Assembly: GCF_905175375.1 (NCBI RefSeq)
Contig: NZ_CAJIMS010000001.1
Span: 310,001-374,000 of the forward strand
Origin: Chryseobacterium aquaeductus
Lineage (GTDB): Bacteria > Bacteroidota > Bacteroidia > Flavobacteriales > Weeksellaceae
Length of the DNA stretch: 64,000 nucleotides
Direction: 5' to 3'
Positions 60,129 through 64,000 of the stretch are shown one piece after another. Position numbers and translations under genes: made by a program. Each line of letters opens with the position of its first letter. The first letter of the stretch is position 1. The notes beneath the pieces were generated by a model. That model made no database searches, had not been told where the DNA came from, and saw nothing but the letters and a program-made list of their open reading frames with translations.

Positions 60129-61232
60129 TTATTTCAAAGAAACTTCTGCTTTCACATTCATTCCTGTTCGCAATCTTTTGGCAATATTCGGATCCAATTT
60201 CACAAAATCAATTTTGATTGGAAGTCTTTGCACTACTTTTACAAAGTTTCCACTCGCGTTGTCGGGAGGCAAAATAGAGAATGTAGAACCTGTAGCCGGA
60301 GAGAATGAACTTACAACGCCTTCAAAATCAGTATCCGGAAAAGCATCAATTTCTATGTGAACTTTTTGTCCTTCCACCATTTTAGCAACCTGAGTTTCTT
60401 TGAAATTGGCAATTACCCATTTCTGATCATTTTTAACCAAGCTGAATAACTGAGAACCTGCCTGCAAAAACTGTCCTGCCTGGATAGGAATTTTCCCTAC
60501 GAAACCGTCTTCCGGAGCTGTAATCACCGTGTAAGAAAGATTTAATCTAGCACTTTCCACATCCACTTCTCTTTGTTTAGCAACAGAACCTGCAACAGAA
60601 ATCTGTTGAGAACTTGCTTCAGTTTGAGAAGAGGCAATACCTGTTTGCTGTGCAATCTGATTTCTTGTATCAACCAAAACCTGCAATTGTTTGTCGGCAG
60701 ACTGTTTAGCTGCCAAAACCTGCTCGTATTGTTGCTCTGTAATCGAGTGATCTTTTACCAAAACTGAATATCTTTTAAGATCCTGAGAAGTTTTCCATAC
60801 ATTTACTTTTGCGGCTTCAATCTGTGCATTGGCTGTTGCTACTGCAGCTTGTGAACTGTTAATATTTTTTGAAGTGGCATTGGTAGAAGACTGAGCTGAT
60901 GAAATATTGCTTTTTGCCGTTGCCAAAGCTGCCTGAGCTTGTTCCAAAGCCATTTTCTGATCTTTACTGTCTAAAATAACCAAAGTATCCCCTTTTTTCA
61001 CAAACTGGTTATCTTTCACTTTCACTTCAGCCACATAACCTGAGATTTTAGAAATTACAGGATTCATGTTTGAGGCAATTTGAGCATCATCAGTTTCTTC
61101 ATGAACCTGTCCGTAAGAATACGTTCTGTAGCCATAAATTCCACCTACGATAATGATCACTACTAATATAATTGGGAAAACTAAACTTTTTTTCTTTTTG
61201 GTTTCATTAGTCTGAGTATTGGTATTTTCCAT
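60129..61232 (-). CDS. emrA: HlyD/EmrA family periplasmic adaptor
   Basis: A 367-residue membrane-fusion protein: one membrane helix (SLVFPIILVVIIIVGGIYGYR, about 15-35), a first barrel-hybrid half (EETDDAQIASNMNPVISKISGYVAEVKVKDNQFVKKGDTLVIL), a coiled-coil hairpin with alanine-rich repeats (about 80-215), the second lipoyl half (LNLSYTVITAPEDGFVGKIPIQAGQFL) and a beta-barrel. It links the EmrB permease to the outer-membrane channel. Second of the transport genes, 18 bases after the TolC-like gene. Confidence 0.93.
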   Translation of the reverse strand: MENTNTQTNETKKKKSLVFPIILVVIIIVGGIYGYRTYSYGQVHEETDDAQIASNMNPVISKISGYVAEVKVKDNQFVKKGDTLVILDSKDQKMALEQAQAALATAKSNISSAQSSTNATSKNINSSQAAVATANAQIEAAKVNVWKTSQDLKRYSVLVKDHSITEQQYEQVLAAKQSADKQLQVLVDTRNQIAQQTGIASSQTEASSQQISVAGSVAKQREVDVESARLNLSYTVITAPEDGFVGKIPIQAGQFLQAGSQLFSLVKNDQKWVIANFKETQVAKMVEGQKVHIEIDAFPDTDFEGVVSSFSPATGSTFSILPPDNASGNFVKVVQRLPIKIDFVKLDPNIAKRLRTGMNVKAEVSLK

Positions 61233-61250
61233 ATGGATATCGTTCTGTTT

Positions 61251-62564
61251 TTATTTAATTGTTAATGTACCTGTAGTTTGTAAAAGTTTCCTGTAAGCCA
61301 AAGCTGCATCTGCTTTTGCATTGATAACGCCTACGTTTGCTGCGATTTGTGCTGCATCTGCATCCAAAAGCTCGGTCATCGTAGCCAAACCGTTATCGTA
61401 TTTATTCTTTGTAATTCTGTAGTTTTCATTTGCCTGAAAAGCTGCTTTTTCGAAAACGGCAATTCGCTTTTTAGAATAATCTGAATTTTGATATTCTCTG
61501 TTGACTTCTAATTTAATATTGTCATTCAGCAATTCGTTGGTTGCAGACAATTGCATTTCTCTTGCTTTTGATTTCTTTAATGATGAATTTTCTTTCCAGA
61601 GGTTAGATAAATTGTAGGAAACCCCTACTCCAACATTCACAGCATTATAAATCGTTAAAAAATTCGGAATATCTGCTGCCACATAACCACCTGTGAAGGC
61701 AATTGAAGGTAGATTTTCTGCCTTTGCAGATTTAGTTCCCAAAGCTGCTGCTTTTCTTTGCTGATCTATAGCCTGAAGATCTTTACGGTTTTCTCTGGCT
61801 TCATTTAAATAAAAATCGACGGGTTTTACATCATCATATTCATCCAAATAATTTTGATCAACCTCGATTTCAGTATTTTCAGGAAGACCGAGAAGCAAAT
61901 CCATATTGATATTGGCGATGTTATAGTTATTTCTTGCTTCTAATAACTGCAATTCGATATTCGAAGTTTGAAGGTTTGCCTTTAAACGATCGTTTCTCGC
62001 AATCACTCCATTATTTTCAAGCTTAAGAAAAGTTTCGTCTCTTTTTTGAGAAGCACTTAAATTTTCTTCTAAAACTTTAATCGATTGATTGGCTTTAAAT
62101 AAATTGTTATACGCCTGAGCCACATTGTAAGCAATCGCAACCTTATCATTTTCACTGCTTAGTTTTGATGCTTCCACCAAATATTTTGCAGACTGAATTC
62201 CGTATTTTATTCTTCCGCCACTGTAAATCGGAACACTTACATTCGCCGAACCATAAGCCACCTGATGAACTTCAGGACCACCTGCAGTTGAAACACCGGG
62301 AATCTTCAGATCAATAGTTGGTTTCAACGGGAGGTAAAGATAACTTGCAGAGACACTCAGTTCCGGAAGTTGCCTGTTTTTAGCTTCCAAAAGATCAGCG
62401 GTTGCTTCTTCTATTTTGGCGGCATCTATTTTTAAACTTTTACTGTTCTGAATTCCTAACTGAACCGCCTCATCAAGGTTAATTTGTTTTTTTTCCTGAG
62501 CATGTGTATACACCATTCCTACAAAAAGGGACAGCAAAATAACTGAGTTATTTATTCTCTTCAT
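61251..62564 (-). CDS. TolC family outer-membrane channel
   Basis: A 437-residue outer-membrane efflux protein with a signal peptide (ending THAQ) and two OEP repeats: INLDEAVQLGIQNSKSLKIDAAKIEEA for the first and NRKDLQAIDQQRKAAALGTKSAKAENLPSIAFTGGY for the second, with long alpha-helical segments between strands. It forms the exit duct of the pump. Its start overlaps the end of the tetR gene by 17 bases, so regulator and channel are cotranslated. Confidence 0.93.
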   Translation of the reverse strand: MKRINNSVILLSLFVGMVYTHAQEKKQINLDEAVQLGIQNSKSLKIDAAKIEEATADLLEAKNRQLPELSVSASYLYLPLKPTIDLKIPGVSTAGGPEVHQVAYGSANVSVPIYSGGRIKYGIQSAKYLVEASKLSSENDKVAIAYNVAQAYNNLFKANQSIKVLEENLSASQKRDETFLKLENNGVIARNDRLKANLQTSNIELQLLEARNNYNIANINMDLLLGLPENTEIEVDQNYLDEYDDVKPVDFYLNEARENRKDLQAIDQQRKAAALGTKSAKAENLPSIAFTGGYVAADIPNFLTIYNAVNVGVGVSYNLSNLWKENSSLKKSKAREMQLSATNELLNDNIKLEVNREYQNSDYSKKRIAVFEKAAFQANENYRITKNKYDNGLATMTELLDADAAQIAANVGVINAKADAALAYRKLLQTTGTLTIK

Positions 62565-63174
62565 AACCTAAAAGGTCTTTTAAAATATGTTTGATATGTT
62601 GTTTGAGTTCGTTGAAATACGTTTCCTCGAAAACCTTTTCATCTTCTTCATTTTTAAGAAAATCTTTATACATCTGTTTGGCATTCGAAGCATAAAATAA
62701 AGTTCCGCTCACCGTAGAATGTAATAAGTAGATCGGTGGATTTTTAGTGAAAATTCCTTTCTGTAGACCATTTTCCAAAATTTTTGAATACATGCTGATG
62801 AAACTCAGTTTTGTCTGTCTTATAAATTCTACAATCTGAGGATTATCACTGTACAACTGCTCTCTCTGCATGATTCTGAAAAATAACTTGTGGTTTCGTA
62901 CTCTCTCTGCAAATTGATCTACTATTCTTTCAATTTTTTCCATTTCGTTAATATCTGTACGCTCAAGCATCTCATTAGAAAAGTATTGACCTTCACTCAT
63001 TCTATACTCCACCAGTTTCTCATAAAGTTTTTCTTTAGATCCGAAATAATAAGAGATCATTGAAATATTTACGTTTGCTGCTTTTGAAATTTCTCTTGTG
63101 GAAGTTCCTGCAAAACCCTTTTCAGCAAAGAGTTGTTCGGCAGCAAATAATATATTTTCTTCTTTTGTAACCAT
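62548..63174 (-). CDS. TetR/AcrR family regulator of the efflux operon
   Basis: A 208-residue repressor: HTH domain at residues 1-60 (NILFAAEQLFAEKGFAGTSTREISKAANVNISMISYYFGSKEKLYEKL), then a helical ligand-binding domain ending HIKHILKDLLGYEENK. The ATG at 63174 is used because the promoter at 63196-63226 lies inside the longer frame. A perfect inverted repeat covers the -33 box and is a likely autoregulatory operator. First gene of tetR-tolC-emrA-emrB. Confidence 0.92.
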   Translation of the reverse strand: MVTKEENILFAAEQLFAEKGFAGTSTREISKAANVNISMISYYFGSKEKLYEKLVEYRMSEGQYFSNEMLERTDINEMEKIERIVDQFAERVRNHKLFFRIMQREQLYSDNPQIVEFIRQTKLSFISMYSKILENGLQKGIFTKNPPIYLLHSTVSGTLFYASNAKQMYKDFLKNEEDEKVFEETYFNELKQHIKHILKDLLGYEENK

Positions 63175-63195
63175 AATAATGTGTTTTTCCGGGTG

Positions 63196-63226
63196 CAAAT
63201 GTACATTTAATTTCAATAAAATCAAA
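63196..63226 (-). promoter_or_regulatory. Promoter of the efflux operon (TTTG-N19-TACATTTG)
   Basis: On the minus strand TTTG (63226-63223) and TACATTTG (63203-63196) are 19 bases apart, matching the Bacteroidota consensus; transcription would start near 63189, 15 bases before the ATG. AATGTACATT, a perfect palindrome at 63198-63207, overlaps the -7 box. Confidence 0.8.
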
Positions 63227-63235
63227 CGATTGATT
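63220..63235. promoter_or_regulatory. Candidate TetR operator
   Basis: AATCAA-ACGA-TTGATT is a perfect 6-4-6 inverted repeat overlapping the -33 box of the operon. The position suits a TetR dimer blocking polymerase. A second palindrome (AATGTACATT, 63198-63207) is an alternative site. Confidence 0.55.
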
Positions 63236-63239
63236 GATT

Positions 63240-63490
63240 TTTGATTTAGATTTTTAAAATGAAGAAGATTGATTATAATAACAATCGCTAAAGAAGTTTA
63301 ATGAATGTCCGTTTATTTGCCTAATGAGTGTTTTTTTGAAAAATTGAAAAGTTTTATAAATTTTAAAATCATAAAAATCAATAAGTTACACTTTGATAAA
63401 GTTCTCAATTTTATCTCAAAAGTGGTTTAAATATTGGTTTAGGTCATTAAGCGGACATTCAAAAGAAGTTTAGTAGTTATTAATTAAAAA
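63240..63490. other. AT-rich gap without visible genes
   Basis: About 250 bases between the efflux promoter and the next terminator. No credible frame, hairpin or promoter pair was seen. Confidence 0.5.
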
Positions 63491-63517
63491 AGAAAAAATT
63501 CAGACAAAAGCCTGAAT
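63488..63517 (-). terminator. Terminator of the DNA polymerase III delta' gene
   Basis: ATTCAG-ACAAAAGC-CTGAAT hairpin directly after the stop codon, with a T-rich run on the minus strand. Confidence 0.65.
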
Positions 63518-63519
63518 TA

Positions 63520-64000
63520 CTATGAATTTTTATGAATGTATCTTGAGAGTTTTATACCTAAATCTGTCCAGACTATTTTGGGATTTCCATTTCGGGTAAG
63601 ATGTAAATCTGCAGTATTGATTTCATCTAAAATGTTGATGATATTTGCGCCACTGATAAATTTGGAAAATCCAGCCCAGTTGAATCCACTAGCATCAATC
63701 TTCTTGTAAACTAACTCTTCAGAATGATAGTTTTGCAGTAATGCAAGTCTGAAAATTTCAGAAGCATAATTGAGAAAGTTTTTCTGCTTTTCTCTGTTCC
63801 AGCCGGCGATTTCTCTTGCCCAAAGAATGATATTCTTCAGAAATTCCGGTTTCTTTTTGACCATAAATGCATCACGTACCCATTGTACAAAAAGTTTTTC
63901 AAACTCAGGATTTTTGATTTCAGAATTCAGAAGTTTTATGGCTTCATTTAAATTACCTTGTGCTTCGTGGGTGACTACTTTCGCCTGCTCCTCTGTGGCT
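63520..64000 (-). CDS. holB: DNA polymerase III subunit delta' (3' part; start lies beyond the window)
   Basis: The minus-strand frame is open to the window edge without a start, giving about 159 C-terminal residues: VVTHEAQGNLNEAIKLL, then FEKLFVQWVRDAF, KNIILWAREIAGWNREKQKNFLNYASEIFRLALL and HLTRNGNPKIVWTDLGIKLSRYI. This is the C-terminal oligomerisation domain of the clamp-loader delta' subunit as found in Flavobacteriia. The ATG at 63864 is internal and not the start. A terminator follows the stop. Confidence 0.8.
   Translation of the reverse strand, partial: ATEEQAKVVTHEAQGNLNEAIKLLNSEIKNPEFEKLFVQWVRDAFMVKKKPEFLKNIILWAREIAGWNREKQKNFLNYASEIFRLALLQNYHSEELVYKKIDASGFNWAGFSKFISGANIINILDEINTADLHLTRNGNPKIVWTDLGIKLSRYIHKNS

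Overview
The window is AT-rich chromosomal DNA from a member of the Bacteroidota, most likely Flavobacteriales/Weeksellaceae close to Chryseobacterium. The evidence is gliding genes gldB and gldC, a secreted nuclease with a type IX secretion (T9SS) C-terminal domain, a PafA-type alkaline phosphatase, promoters of the TTTG / TAnnTTTG type, and many lineage-restricted DUF proteins (DUF3570, DUF4266, DUF5522, DUF6526, DUF6705, DUF7674, CCC-motif membrane protein). The genus is inferred from gene content; no rRNA or tRNA gene was seen.

Layout. 0-5 kb: end of an unknown gene, hemL, a LysM glucosaminidase, a D-cysteine desulfhydrase/ACC deaminase-like enzyme and small conserved proteins. 5-9 kb: T9SS endonuclease I, small membrane proteins, an Old Yellow Enzyme, cytidine deaminase. 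9.4-12.5 kb: a cobalamin riboswitch driving a TonB receptor and a surface beta-propeller lipoprotein (B12 uptake). 12.5-16.4 kb: CCA-adding enzyme, threonylcarbamoyl-AMP synthase, a complete REP-associated transposase element, DinB and GNAT proteins. 16.4-21.4 kb: metB-like gene, gldC, gldB, GNAT, nadE and a barnase/barstar pair. 21.4-25.3 kb: PafA and secreted hypotheticals. 25.5-32.4 kb: a probable stress region (zinc alcohol dehydrogenase, NDH-2, DUF2383 protein, small lipoproteins, Crp/Fnr regulator, a frameshifted DUF7674 gene and an intact relative). 32.6-41 kb: mnmE, then a leftward gene block (small secreted protein, thioredoxin, ApbE, DUF4266 lipoprotein, DUF3570 barrel, PAP2, VIT transporter), then an M24 aminopeptidase. 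41-49.4 kb: DUF6526, a small lipoprotein, topoisomerase IB, pruA, small lipoproteins, a secreted thioredoxin, a pair of mobile palindromic repeats, fabH-like and corA. 49.5-57.6 kb: accessory region with a patatin/two-membrane-protein operon, a 21-bp minisatellite, an XRE regulator with a helical partner, and a lipoprotein with a JAMM-like motif. 57.7-64 kb: tag, a TetR-TolC-EmrA-EmrB efflux operon, and the 3' part of the gene for DNA polymerase III delta'.

The strongest candidates for undescribed biology are (i) the thioredoxin-ApbE-DUF4266-DUF3570-PAP2-VIT block, where a tiny lipoprotein ending in a Gly/Cys tail is encoded with a flavin transferase and an outer-membrane barrel; (ii) the patatin phospholipase with two inserted membrane helices plus two single-span proteins; and (iii) the transposase element with mirrored 59-bp double-hairpin ends. 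Intergenic palindromic repeats are frequent, and one family occurs as inverted copies on both sides of gldC-gldB-nadE.

All family assignments are from reading the sequence and from memory of the families; no database search was run.
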